Shown here: piece by piece, positions 21,437 to 32,806 of the stretch
How the letters are laid out: the number at the start of each line of letters is the position of its first letter
Numbering within the stretch: the first letter of the stretch is position 1
Origin: Plenodomus lindquistii
Taxonomy: Eukaryota; Ascomycota; Dothideomycetes; Pleosporales; Leptosphaeriaceae
DNA length: 64,000 bases
Assembly (NCBI GenBank): GCA_025504975.1
Contig: JANUWI010000016.1
Coordinates: forward strand, 1-64,000
Direction of reading: 5' to 3'
The notes under the pieces: model-generated
What the model saw: the letters and a program-made list of their open reading frames with translations, nothing else
The model's database searches: none
What the model was told of the DNA's origin: nothing
Program-made: the position numbers and the translations under genes

Positions 21437-23055
21437 ATGGAGGGAGCGCCATTCGGGTGGCCGCACAGACAGAAGGTAAGTGCGAGTGTCACGAGCTCCA
21501 CAAAGAGAGAGGGGGAGAGAGAGAGAGAAGAGAAAAATACACCAGAGTAACGACTAACGCCCTCTCTCCAGCGTTCACTGGCCCAGATGCAGGGCAACGA
21601 TCGGTCCGCCTCGCCTGCTTGGGCTTTCGACCATCTCCACAACCCACACGAACAGCCGCTCTATGCAGCGCCCCCCGGCCTTCACCACTCACCGCCACCA
21701 CGCGCCTTCGATTACCAAGACGATCGAATACCCCACCGCCGTCACGACCCAAACCCCCACATCGACTTCTTTTACAGCCCTCCACACCCGCCCGCCAGCA
21801 TGCCCAATCTCTACGCCGACTCAGCTAGGCCGACGCCGCCCCTCGACAACGCACGACTGCCTCACGTGGCACATGTGGCGGCACAGACCCCGAGACGCTT
21901 TGCAGGGGACGGCTTCGACTACAGACGCCCTGCTGGCCGAGCGTCTCTCCACGCGCATGAAGAAGACGTCGAGGACGAAGCCGAAGATGATGATGAGGAG
22001 GAGGAGGAGGAGGAGGAGGAGGAAGGGGGGATAATGGTCGACTTGAGTGGCCCAGAATACGACAGTGTGATCGATCTGACGGCCGATGACTCGGGCTACG
22101 GAGCGAGCCAAGACGGAAATATGTCGCAGCATCTCGAAAATGCTCGACTCACAGCTCGCCATAGTCGAGGCAACCACGCCCCACGTCGTTTACCACGTGG
22201 TATGGACATCATAATCGACCTGGATAGCGGGCAGGAAGAATGGAGAGAAGCAGCACCCGGGTCCCCAGAGATCGAGTTCATATCTGCACGGCCCTTGGAA
22301 CCCCATCAGCGAAGGCCGCCTGCCGTACAACATGGTAACCGGGAGGTAGACGACGTGCAGTTTGTCCGTGAACAGCCGTTACCAGAAGATGAGCAGCGAC
22401 GACGGGCCAATCAAACTCTGGATCAGGCGCTGGATCTCCTCGGTACCCTCAACGGGCGGGTTCATAATCTTCGTGGATACGTCGAGCGGGTCGGCGTACA
22501 GATAATTGGAGACATGGCGGAGCGGCAAGGGCGCACACCTATTCCCCCTCCGCGCATTGGCTCGCGCCGCGATCCAAGACCGGGCCAAGTTCGCGTGGGC
22601 CACTTCGTCGCGCCCACGCTGGATTTCGGTATGATAGGATTTGACATGGTGAACATGGGAGGTGCTCGTGCGCCGGAACCACCGCCTCCAACTTACGATG
22701 CGCCTACCAAGGCACCGGACGGCTTCACGAGGAGTCCTGTGGAAGTAGATGTGCTGGCATGTCCGAATTGTGGGGATGAGTTGTGTGTGGGAGATGACGA
22801 TACGAAGAAGCAGGTGTGGGTAATCAAGGGGTGTGGGCATGTAAGTCGTAGATTTACAAATTCTCCACGATATATGTGTGAAGCTAACAATGTTTACAGG
22901 TATATTGCGGCGAATGCACGGCGAACCGCACGGTCAAGAAGAGTTCAAAGGGCAAGGAGAGACCACCAAACACGAAACCATTCAAGATTTGTGTTGTTGA
23001 GGATTGCGATAAGAGCGTGGTGAACCGCAAGAGCATGATCCAGGTCTTCTTATAA
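21437..23055 (+). CDS. RING protein with SIM-like motifs, candidate STUbL
   Basis: Exons 21437-21475, 21572-22840 and 22900-23055, all phase 0, give 487 residues. The C terminus is RING-like: CPNCGDEL (about 409), GCGHVYCGEC across the last splice junction, then CVVEDC, suggesting a zinc-binding E3 ubiquitin ligase. The middle contains a glutamate run (about residues 143-162, coded by GAG repeats) and several beta-strand/acidic motifs resembling SUMO-interaction motifs: IMVDLS (~167), SVIDLTADD (~178), DIIIDLDSG (~225), EIEFISA (~245) and DVQFVRE (~267). This arrangement of N-terminal SIMs and C-terminal RING is that of SUMO-targeted ubiquitin ligases (RNF4, Slx8/Rfp). SUMO targeting is inferred from motif architecture, not homology. 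The N terminus is Pro/His-rich and probably disordered. A GA-rich tract (about 21507-21533) lies in intron 1. Confidence 0.8.
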
Positions 23056-23831
23056 GCATCAAAGTGGCCGTGTGTGTTGGAAGCATATATCACGCTTCAG
23101 CGTAGAGCTAGGATATGGGATTTTGGGTGGGCAGCATGCTTTGATGATACCCAACCATTTCTGGTATTTGCATATCGGTTCTTCCTCCTCTTCTCTCCTT
23201 GTTTCTCCACGTCTCTCCTCGGCTCCCCTCGTCTCATACCTTGTTTGCGAAGTGATTTGTGTTTAGTCTTTCATGGTGGTTTTTTGCTCCTGACGTTGTC
23301 TATTTGCATAGCACAGTGTCCGTGTCGGTTATTCAAGGTTGCTTACCCTCCCCTTCTTCGCATGGAGACACATTATACTATTTACATGGCATATGGTAGG
23401 GCTAGTTAGAATCTGCTCATATATATCGTTGGGCTCTGTGTGTATATCTGGTAATGAGATTAATGACGATCAAAATCACCACAGACTGACTGAACCGGCG
23501 ATGTTTACTCTCATAATCACCACCGACCTTTCTCCTAGGAAACTTAATAGCCCATTGCACACACTTGAACCAGGATTGAGTACCCAGGGCCGTGAATGAA
23601 CACTAGCCGAATGTATGATATCATCGCACATGTCTTCCACAGTTTCGTAAGCGCCAAGTCGCACCATGCAGAGCCTCATCAGGTACGCGAAGCGAGCCAG
23701 CAATTGAGCCTCGGCTGGCGAAGTAGAACAATTCTCCCCTCGACAGCAAACCCACCACAACCCACTACCCTCCCCACCTCAATCACCCCAAACCCACGCA
23801 GAGGTCTCAGGAACCGAATCGTCCCACAGCC
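23056..23831. other. intergenic, no gene seen
   Basis: 3' region of the RING gene and promoter of the PHS1-like gene. Pyrimidine-rich stretches occur at 23180-23240 and 23750-23830. I see no conserved coding sequence or RNA gene. Confidence 0.6.
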
Positions 23832-24671
23832 ATGCCTCCCAAAACCCAAACCCAATCCAAACCCGCAGCCGCAAGCGGAGCAAAGAACGCCTACCTCCTA
23901 ACCTACAATGCCGTATCCGCCGCTCTCTGGGCCGGCGTCTTGTACCACACCATCACCATTGCAGGCCATGAGATTTCCACTGCGCGGAAAGCTGGGGCGT
24001 TTTTTGGAGGCGATACGAATAGTGTCGTGGGTGTGTTGAGTGCGGTGAAGCAGGGGTTGAGTAGTGGGAGGGTGTATAAGGAACTGGAGATGTATACGCG
24101 GTTGGTGCAGAGTGGGGCGGGGTTGGAGGTGTTGCATAGTTTGGTTGGTATGTGAATTTCTGTTTATAGGTGTCATGAGAGGAAATCACGTTGTTGGAGA
24201 AGATCAAGTGATCGGACGTTGGGCTTGACTAACTCGTGGACAGGACTTGTAAGAGCGCCATTGCTCACAACGCTGATGCAGGTCTCGTCGAGATTCCTGC
24301 TAGTCTGGCTCATTGCGTATCCCTTCCCGGCTTCCACCCAACACAACCCCGCATACACGACCATGCTGCTCGCCTGGTCCTTCACCGAAGTCGTGCGCTA
24401 CTCCTACTTCGTCTTTACGCTCAGCGGCGTCGGCGTGCCCAAGCTGTGGACATGGCTGCGCTACAACACCTTTCTTGTTCTCTACCCCCTTGGCGTCGCG
24501 AGCGAGTGCTGGCTGGTCTACAGTGCTATTCCGCTGGCTAGTCGCGTACGCAAGGAATATGGCATCGCGCTCTGGGTTATACTCGCCATCTACGTACCGG
24601 GTATCTACATCCTCTTCACGCACATGCTCAAGCAGAGGCGGAGGGTTATTAGGGAGAGCCGGAGGGCGTAG
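23832..24671 (+). CDS. PHS1: very-long-chain 3-hydroxyacyl-CoA dehydratase
   Basis: Third enzyme of the microsomal very-long-chain fatty-acid elongation cycle, dehydrating 3-hydroxyacyl-CoA to trans-2-enoyl-CoA in the ER membrane (Phs1/HACD/PTPLA family). Exons 23832-24147 and 24244-24671 (96-nt intron, phase 1) give 247 residues with about six membrane segments. Conserved hallmarks are EVVRYSYFVF, WLRYNTFLVLYPLG and VASE. The tyrosine of YPLGVASE and the glutamate seven residues on match the catalytic Tyr149/Glu156 pair of yeast Phs1. The C terminus is basic (KQRRRVIRESRRA), consistent with an ER retrieval-type tail. It provides acyl chains for sphingolipids. Confidence 0.93.
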
Positions 24672-25122
24672 ACATGCACAAGGAATCTCACGAGCAGATG
24701 AGAGGGGACGCGTTGGCTTGATTTTGGCTTGCATCATTTGAGTATACAATGGGATCGCTCTGCTTCAGTTCTATTGAGCGATGAATAATGTGTATCGTAT
24801 AATGGTACGACTCTGGTCGGTGGTGTACGTATAATTACTATTATGCTGACCTGGTATGGAGACGGGACGGAATACCCGACTTTCGACAATCACACATAGC
24901 TTCCTCGCTACCACAATGAAATGCTTCCAATGTCGCGTGGCCATATATTGGCTTCCTTCTCAGTTTGGCTTGAGTTGGCCAGAAGCATCGTCAAAGAAGT
25001 CTTGTCGCAAAGCCGCGCGACGCGTCTTGCCTTCCCACCAGTATCACGTTGCCCGTTTCCCTTGCACTGCATCATTCATACTCATTCTGTAGACATAACG
25101 ACTCTTCAAGCCCTCTCCTTCT
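24672..25122. other. intergenic, no gene seen
   Basis: Region between the convergent PHS1-like gene and the small membrane gene at 25123. No conserved coding content recognised. Confidence 0.55.
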
Positions 25123-25551
25123 TCAAACCCACCTAAACCCTCCTCCCCTCAACTCAGCCCCCTTCCACCCTCCACTATACACTCTCCCCGGCTTCTCCAC
25201 CCCTCCATCCGCATCTACACTCACCCTCACACTCTCCCTCTGCAACTCCCTCGTCACCAGTATACTCTTCAAACTCTGTTCCTCGCGTACGCTATCGCTG
25301 ATGCTGTGTATCTCCTTGGGCATCGTCTCAATAAGTCGTTTCCGCTCGTACCGCCGGAGTGTGAGGGCGATTAGAGGTACGCAAAGGAGGATGACGACGA
25401 TGGCGGCGACGATGCATAGGATTGCTGTGGGGGAGAAGCCGGAGGATGGTTGGGTAGAGGGGCGGATGGAAGGGGCGATGGGAAAAGGGGGTGGTGATGA
25501 TCGAGGGAGGAGTGTAATGAGGTGTGTGTTCGATGAGGGTGGGGAGAGCAT
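25123..25551 (-). CDS. small single-pass membrane protein, unknown
   Basis: A 142-residue open frame beginning MLSPPSSNTHLITLLPRSS. A Pro/Ser-rich N-terminal segment is followed by one strong membrane helix (AILCIVAAIVVILLCVPLIA, about residues 44-63), a basic stop-transfer (LRRYERKRL), and then a polar, helical C-terminal part. The clean topology (extracellular Ser/Pro stalk, one helix, basic cytosolic edge) supports a real gene, but I recognise no family. The frame on the opposite strand is its low-complexity mirror. A second small membrane protein of similar style runs off the window at 63734-64000. Confidence 0.5.
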   Translation of the reverse strand: MLSPPSSNTHLITLLPRSSPPPFPIAPSIRPSTQPSSGFSPTAILCIVAAIVVILLCVPLIALTLRRYERKRLIETMPKEIHSISDSVREEQSLKSILVTRELQRESVRVSVDADGGVEKPGRVYSGGWKGAELRGGGFRWV

Positions 25552-28138
25552 ATTTTGGTCGTGTTTTGTATTGTGTTTTGATTGGTGTGCGGGATCCGGG
25601 TGAGGATGTGAGGTATTGGTGTAAGTAATGTCGAGCGTTGGTAAGTGTGATCGGGAACGAGAGAGGTGTTGTGATAATCTTGTATGATTTTTTTTCGAAT
25701 TGTCGACAGCGAAGGAATAGATGTTCGGATGGTTGGTCCCTTGTGCGTAATGTCGTTATTTTAGAAGTGTACGGAGTGGACTATATATGAATGTTGCGTA
25801 GAACGAATCGAAGAACAGACAATAAGTTCAGTAAGGAGTGTAATTCTCAAGCCAGTAAAGACTGTAATCTATATTGCAAAAAAATTAGACGTAACGAGTA
25901 CCTACAATAAAGACAAGGAAGTATCGCGAGTATGTATACAGCAATGTCACCCAAGAACACGAGGGGCAAACCCCCTTGTTAGACCTCTCCACCTTCCCAA
26001 ACGAACGATCCATCTCACTCACCGACTTCTCATTCTAAGCACCTCGTAGACAAATCAGCCCTGTTAGTCTGTGAACACATCCTCGACGTCGCACACGAAT
26101 TGGCTCGGGGCAAAGTTAGCGGGCGCGAAGCCTCAACCAATCAGATGGCACGACTGGCTATTTTTCAGGAACACGCAGTGAGCCGAACGCCACCGTTTTT
26201 ACTTTTGAGAAAAGTGCTTTCGAGAAGGTTTCGCCCCAGCGAATAGGGCAACGCAAGTGCAATGTGCGGAAACAGCTGCGAACTCATGTTTGGGTGTTGT
26301 AAGTGAGGTGAGGTGTGATGGGTGCTCGTTGGGTCGGACGTGAGCGATGTTCAAACTCTTGCAGAGTGATGCGCAGGTGAAGCGGAGAGCTGGAAATATT
26401 TCATTTGGTATCCAGCGGACTGCTTCACTGTTATTGATCGGCATGCTTGAGATTGCGACGTTGAGGGTTGCAGTCGATCAGTGAAGACGAAGGGTGGCGC
26501 AAAATGCATGCAGCAGGTTTGGTGTGCTTACATAACTAACCTAGGTACATCGTGGGTCTTCACCGGGAACAGCGCCTTCTCCTTTCCTTACTTTACGCAA
26601 GTTGGGCATTGTTTTGGCGGGTCCCATTCGATCGAGATATCTGCTTTTCTCAGCCGGCAGTTGTACGTTACTCCTCCTCGGTCAGCAAATTGTTGTTTAC
26701 AAAACCCACAGCGACCGTATTCCAATCGCGATCCTGTTAAAGCTCAATTGAAAGGAGACTAACACCGTTAGCAAAATGCATTTAGCAAAGTACTCGTCTA
26801 GTAGAGTACATGACATCTCTCTTCCCGCGACCCCTTATTCACGTACGAGATTGACGTACCTCGTACCGTTCTACGTGAGTTTCGCAACGGGGCTATTGGG
26901 TTATGTTGGCTGATCACAGTACATTGTACGCTGGTCCCATCATAAACTGAGCAGCGGGAGTAGTGGGATGGAGCAGCGTTGAGTGACCCTCTTCACGACG
27001 GAGACATGCCCAGGACATCCGACCGCTACAAACACTAGCCCTTCTTGTCTCAACGATCCGAACACCTTTGGATGCTCGTCTCGTCCATACATGCTCACCT
27101 TCGTGAGCTTTCTAGAGTCTTTTGGGATGAACTCGGCACTTGGAGCATCCGGCCACGTCAACAAGAACGTGTCGTCCATCTCAGAGGCGCACTTAAACTA
27201 GTCCTGGCACTCGCGCGTCATTCATTGGCATGCATCGAACAATGGAGAAGCAAACCAGATTCTCATAGCCCTCATTGATTCTCTCTGGTTCGCCGTTGGT
27301 GTGTTGTAGTGCCGAGGGAAGTGGTATTCCGAATATGCATCCAGCACCTTGGTATCGCCATATCTGCAAGTTAGGTCGTGGGCGCAATGACGCTCAACGC
27401 TTCTCGAATATCGAGATTAGACACCATTGGACTTGTGGTAGCGTACAAAATTCTCGGAGGTGGGCTATCTTTGGCTAGCCTTACCAAGTCTCTTTGTTAC
27501 ATTCGTTGGGGTAAGGCTCGAAACTCCAGCCATGATGGCTGTTGGTAATATGTGGCTTGCTTGCCTGCTATCCTAATCACACTCCCTAGTGACAGGAATA
27601 ATCATGTGATTTGGCCGAAAGAACGACCTGATATGAAGAAGCCCTTCTGTGTGTCTATGCAACTGCGGCTACCCATCCATCATACCAAGAGGTGAGCGGT
27701 CTGCGACAAGAAGAGCTGGTCACAATCAATCCTGGGCGTTTCAGATGATCAGATCTTCTGAGTTTAACTCTGAAATATAGGGCAATAAATGCTGTTCTCA
27801 CTCAGATGCCTGTGTGGTCATGAGGAACTTGGAAGAGTCTTGGAAGAGTGCACTGGGCTAGGCCGGATCGAGATTGCAGCTTCCCCCCAGACCTCGAGGA
27901 GAGCACACATCACAGTTGGATCTGGCGATCAAACTATTCTAGGCCCTTTTATTCTGCCTTTAACCACTCGCGTGGTGGGCAAGAATCGTATTCACCGCGT
28001 ATGGACAACAGCTCGGATGATTACCCCATCCGGCATACCATCACTGACGTACCTCGCATTGTTCAAAAATTCGCAACATAAAGGACAGCTGTATTCATAT
28101 TTCAATATTTCTGAACATCTCACCTCTGCTAAGTAACT
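25552..28138. other. gene-poor stretch, one possible coding relic
   Basis: About 2.6 kb without a gene I can support. On the minus strand at 26940-27179 an 80-residue frame (MDDTFLLTWPDAPSAEF onward, with VFVAVGCPGHVSVVKR) reads like a fragment of a real, possibly carbohydrate-active, enzyme, but I cannot assign it and no flanking domain survives. The ~500 bases before 28139 should hold the promoter of the ice-binding-like gene. Confidence 0.4.
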
Positions 28139-29926
28139 ATGCGCTACAACGTTGCGCGCTTTCAGGCGCTGCTCACAACAATCTGTGGCCTCGCTGGGTC
28201 TGCATTGGCCCAGATCAATCTCGGAACTGCAGCGAACTTCGGAGTCATAGCCAGCTCTGCTGTTACGAACACAGGCAATACAATCATCACAGGCAGTCTT
28301 GGTCTTTATCCGAACACTGAGAGCTCGATCACTGGGTTTCCGCCAGGAAGGTCAGACACCATATATGCTGGGAATGATCTTGTCGCTCAGGCCTTGCAAG
28401 ATGCTCGAACTGCTTACAACGTTGCGGGTTCTCAAGCGACAACTACGCAAATTTCGGCCGATCTGGGAGGGCAGACTCTTGTGAATGGGACATATACGTC
28501 CGGATCAGCTGTGCAAATCACTGGGCCGCTCACACTTGATGCCAGGAACGATGCGAACGCACTCTTCGTCTTCCAGATAGGCACCACACTCACGACCGCA
28601 TCCGCTTCATCAATCTTGCTTATCAATGGCGCGCAAGCCTGCAATGTTTTCTTCCAGGTCGGTTCTTCTGCTACGCTCGGCAGCTTCACTGTTTTCAATG
28701 GGAACATCCTGGCCCTCACGTCCATTTCCCTCGAAAACAGTGCGACTATAAATGGCGGGCTGTATGCTCTTACTGGCGCCGTCACATTGATCAACGATCG
28801 GATCGTAGCGCAACAGGCTTGTGTGGTCGAAGGGCCCACATCTAGCGCTCCGGCGACAACTGTGACTTCGGTTCCAGACGTTATCATCCCCACAATCTCT
28901 ACAAGTGTTCTGACGCCAGCACAACCGGGTACTTTCATCACGAGCACAACCACAGGAACACCGAGGTCTACAACTCAACCAACTGCCGACGTTATCTCCA
29001 TCCCCGGGGAACAGACTCTAACCACGTTTACCGATGGCGATAGCTTCACTCCCACTCCTCCAGCAAACGATCTAACGAGCACACCCCCAGGGAGTGATGT
29101 GTTTACAACGCTACCCGAAATTGGCACTAGGACTACCGTGCCGGAGACTGTGATCCCCACGACTGCCACAAGACCTACGACTAGATCGTTGAGCTGGCCC
29201 TTGTTTCTACCCAATAGTCGCGAAAGACCTTTCACCACACCCACCCGGCTAGCAACTGCGCGCGAGAGGAGTACTAGGCCCGACAGACCCAACACCAGAC
29301 CAGCGCCTTCGACTGCCCGCACAAGTTCTCGTCGGGCGACCAAGTCAACAAGCTCGAAAGCCTCGATTATCACAAAGGGGTACCCTCTTTACACTATCCT
29401 TGCCCTGAATTCTTCCGCGAGTTATCAGGCTGAGTTTCAGACCTCGACACAGCCCTTAGATGCGCAGTCAAGACTGGTGGTAACGTCAGAGGCTTTCGAT
29501 GCTGTCACGACTATAAGTGGTACTCCATGTACGACGCTCTCCTACTTCGAAAAGACATGCTCATGCACAAAGACAACCGTTGTTCCTATCGCATTTACGC
29601 CTAGGCCAAGTGTGGCATCTATGGACCTGGTCACTGTAGCCGGAGTGCCTTGTACGACCACAAAGTACTACGAAGATGCATGCGATTGTGTGCGTACATC
29701 TAATGTACCGATCCAAGTGATCAGTGCCTCAGCCAGCATCGAAACGACTATCAACGGCATTCCCTGCATCACGTCCAAATACTACGAGCCAGCTTGCAAT
29801 TGTATATACACAGCTACGATACCTGTGCGCATCGCTAGCGCTGGTGAAACGCCACGATTGGCGGTAGGCGCAGAACGCCCACCTCCTGCGCATGCTCTGT
29901 GGGCTTCTTATGATTGCCGTATTTAA
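28139..29926 (+). CDS. secreted ice-binding-like (DUF3494) protein with Cys repeats
   Basis: A 595-residue single exon. Signal peptide about 1-24 (LLTTICGLAGSALAQ). Residues ~25-230 form a DUF3494 domain, the beta-solenoid fold of type 1 ice-binding proteins: INLGTAANFGVIASSAV, ITGSLGLYPN, TYTSGSAVQITGPLTLDA, NALFVFQIGTTLTTAS, CNVFFQVGSSATLGS, GGLYALTGAVTLI. A Thr/Ser/Pro linker of about 180 residues, probably heavily O-glycosylated, follows, with a basic Arg/Thr patch near 355-410. The C-terminal ~110 residues hold three tandem ~40-residue repeats with the pattern GxPCxTxxYxExxCxCxxTxxVPI. It may bind ice or another extended surface, or act as a wall adhesin. The 3' end is uncertain: a possible splice from a gtaggc donor near 29862 to an acceptor at 29943 would replace the last residues. 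Confidence 0.82.
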   Translation: MRYNVARFQALLTTICGLAGSALAQINLGTAANFGVIASSAVTNTGNTIITGSLGLYPNTESSITGFPPGRSDTIYAGNDLVAQALQDARTAYNVAGSQATTTQISADLGGQTLVNGTYTSGSAVQITGPLTLDARNDANALFVFQIGTTLTTASASSILLINGAQACNVFFQVGSSATLGSFTVFNGNILALTSISLENSATINGGLYALTGAVTLINDRIVAQQACVVEGPTSSAPATTVTSVPDVIIPTISTSVLTPAQPGTFITSTTTGTPRSTTQPTADVISIPGEQTLTTFTDGDSFTPTPPANDLTSTPPGSDVFTTLPEIGTRTTVPETVIPTTATRPTTRSLSWPLFLPNSRERPFTTPTRLATARERSTRPDRPNTRPAPSTARTSSRRATKSTSSKASIITKGYPLYTILALNSSASYQAEFQTSTQPLDAQSRLVVTSEAFDAVTTISGTPCTTLSYFEKTCSCTKTTVVPIAFTPRPSVASMDLVTVAGVPCTTTKYYEDACDCVRTSNVPIQVISASASIETTINGIPCITSKYYEPACNCIYTATIPVRIASAGETPRLAVGAERPPPAHALWASYDCRI

Positions 29927-30300
29927 ATCTATTTGTCTAACAGTATACAGCTTTTCGTGCATGTCAGCATGCATGCAGCCGGAAATATTTACCATGACAA
30001 CCACATCGACGGAGACCGCGACGGAGACCCTCTACTCAACCGAGACGTGCTTTATCACGCCACGATACCGCATGTAGACACGTCGAGGGACAGGTACCGG
30101 CACGGAAAGTCTCTATTTTGGGAATCGGCTTTTTGACAGTTGGTTACGCGGCACTGTGACCATCTTTCCTGGGCTTTTTAGGGTCACTCCTAATGTATAA
30201 TTACCTGATGATAGATCGTTAACGAAGCAAACGGTATCCCCCCTAACCCTGACTTCAAATTATCTGCTGCACCTAATGGCTCACCTCGATAACCCAAGGA

Positions 30301-32806
30301 TCATCGCATATTAGCAGTGCCTCCAATTTTCGCTGCAGGTTCTTCTAGCGCAATGGGGCAGGTGTCGAGTGACACCCCATAACTGTCAAACGTCATGACG
30401 CCTTCTTCATCCACCTCCATCCATCTTCTATTAAGCAGATCGCCGTCTTGCGCACGATCAAAGAAATTTTGTGGTGCGAACACGATGCTCGAATATGCTT
30501 CCGTGTAAAGCGTAACAGGCACGTCCTCACTCCGTGTGAAATGATGCATGCCCAAATTGAACCACACAACCAAATCCTCACCATCAACGGACTCGCCGTC
30601 GAAGAACTTGCTGAAGTCCTGCTGCGGCGCAAAGGGCAAGTTTATGTTCTGCACGCTATTCGCAAACGGCTCATTGTCGTGTTGTCGGGTCACAGCGAGG
30701 TGCGACTTTGCGAACTCAGAGTTCTTGAGCGACCACGGCGAGTTGAGTGTCGAGAGATGAATATCAGAGCGTCCCGGTACGATGCGATACCCGCGTTTCT
30801 CGCCCCAAGCGTTAGTCTTGTTAGGATTAAGCACGACATACATGGCTTGGTTGTTTGGCGCCCAATTGAACTGCTGCTCCTCTTGCATATTGTGGACGTC
30901 AAGTTCCATTTGTTTGAATGTACCCAGCTCTGGGAACCACCTATCACATGTTGTTAGCATTTCTGGTTCGAAGCATAGTGCAATGTTTGGCTTACGGTTG
31001 CGATTGATTAACCGCCTTAAGCTCTGAGACTTGCAAAGAGTTTGATGTTCCGAGAATGTCAAAGTCCGCTTTGTACGTGATAATGTGATCGTGCAATGAG
31101 CCCTGCGTCGCTTGTTGTATCCTCGGACCATACTTACCCTGTGCTGGATAATAGTAACTCGACTGCAAGTATCCGGATGCGCGCACAGTGACCTCAAGAG
31201 AGCCATCCATGTGGAATGAGTAGTCGAACATGTAATCGTAGTTGCCCACAGTGGCGATGGCACGTACAATCAACGCTGAGCCCTTCACAGTCCCAAGACT
31301 ACTAAATCCAAAGTCGTTTGATGCTCCGCTACGGTGGCGCGAGAGCGGGAAGTTCATGTCGGTTTCGAATATGCAGATTGCATTCTCGTTAACTTCCGTC
31401 GTGTTGTAAGACGGGTATGTGATGTTCCAAAAGGTAGAGCCCCATGGACAGTCAAAACCCTCTAGTAGGGTGCCCATGGAGGTGCCGAGTTGATAGTACG
31501 TATCATGATACACGGTGTTGGCCGCTTTGGGCTGGTTGCCGCCTTCACAGGTTAGTACTCAACGCCGTGATCATCGATCACCAACATACCATATTGTGCA
31601 GTGGCTTCCTGCATCGATAACTCGTAGAGAACTCGCTCGCCCTTGAACTTGATGTCGTAGAACATGATACCCAGTGTGCGCGAGAAGGACATGTAAAAAG
31701 ACCACCCCATGTACTCAATGTATTGGTTCTCCTGATCAACCTTGTAGCGTTTGCCTCCGATCTCCAGAGTGCTTGGTGCAAGGCGCTCTTCAAGAGGTCG
31801 CTTCCCCAGTTCCGGTTTGTAGTCCACCATTGCCCAGTCTGCATCAAGTGTCTGATCGGACGCCATAGCGATCTCACCTGCTTCAAACGCGTTTCGGAGA
31901 TCAGCGATTGTCGGGAAGAATTTCTCATTTGTCACAAAGCCTTTGAGTGAATATTGTGACGCGTCGGTTCCAGAGCAGTCGATCAGAAGAAAGAAGTCAA
32001 GCGGAGTCAAGTAAGAGGCTGGGCCGGGGAAGCGAAACATAATGTTTCGGAATGCACTGGTCCCATCGAATGACAACGGCGTCCCTGAAGTAGGGCTCAA
32101 ATTCGTGCGTTCATCTTCGGCACCAAAGTAGGCAGCCCCTTGGAATAAGGCAGTTGTGATGTCGGAGATGTTGGTCATGATGGATGCAATGAGAGGATCT
32201 GATGCCGCTGATCTTGGCCCATCAAAGTACCTTGCATTGTAGGGAACGGAGCCACCGGATGGGCTATTATAGATGTAGTCGAGCTTCTCTATAGTAGTCC
32301 CCAACGACACCGGGAGGGGTCCAATCATGTATTCCTGTGAGTCTGGCTCGTCTTTACCGCCCTCAAATATGATCGCCCGGGCATATTTTGCGGGCATGGG
32401 GGCTCCATGATCGAGGTAAGGCACCACGGCGCTCTTGTTAGTGTGAAGTGCATCGATCCAAAAACTAGGCATGTGTGAGTAACATTCGTATCATGATCGG
32501 AGATGCTCACACGTAATTGTCTGTCAACTTTGCTTCCGGTGGAAAAGTCAAGTTGAGACCCGCCTCGGTACTGTGTAGTAAGTTCCACACGGCTAAGTTC
32601 TCCTCTACATTAAGAGGTGCCCAGGGGTTCAGTTTGGGCGCATTGGTCACGGGAGCAGCGTCTGGATGACAGGATGGTACAGTTGTGTTAGCCTGCCTCT
32701 TTTCGAAGAGATCGCGGAGAACATGTCGATCGTATCCAAGTGCGGGAACAAGTGACGAAGCTCTTGAGACAATACACGACAGGACAATGATGACACGAGA
32801 CCTCAT
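30301..32806 (-). CDS. secreted copper amine oxidase
   Basis: Predicted extracellular copper/topaquinone amine oxidase converting primary amines to aldehydes with release of NH3 and H2O2. Four exons on the minus strand, 32806-32511, 32464-31590, 31542-30996 and 30940-30301, give 785 residues. The intron at 31589-31543 is needed to remove an apparent stop: it has a gtatgt donor, a perfect TACTAAC branch site and an unusual AAG acceptor. It restores QYGGNQP, which fits the family. A signal peptide leads the protein. The topaquinone precursor is the Tyr of NYDYMF (about 492), two copper ligands are in HDH (541-543), and the third is in GMHHFTRSEDVPV near the C terminus, so all catalytic landmarks are present. 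It lies 0.4 kb from the convergent ice-binding-like gene. Confidence 0.92.

Noticed and set aside
21122..21466. Cys/Gly-rich minus-strand protein
   Set aside because: The composition simply mirrors the hexanucleotide repeat on the plus strand.
31552..31600. Frameshift or stop inactivating the copper amine oxidase
   Set aside because: A 47-nt intron with donor, TACTAAC branch site and AG acceptor restores the family sequence in phase.
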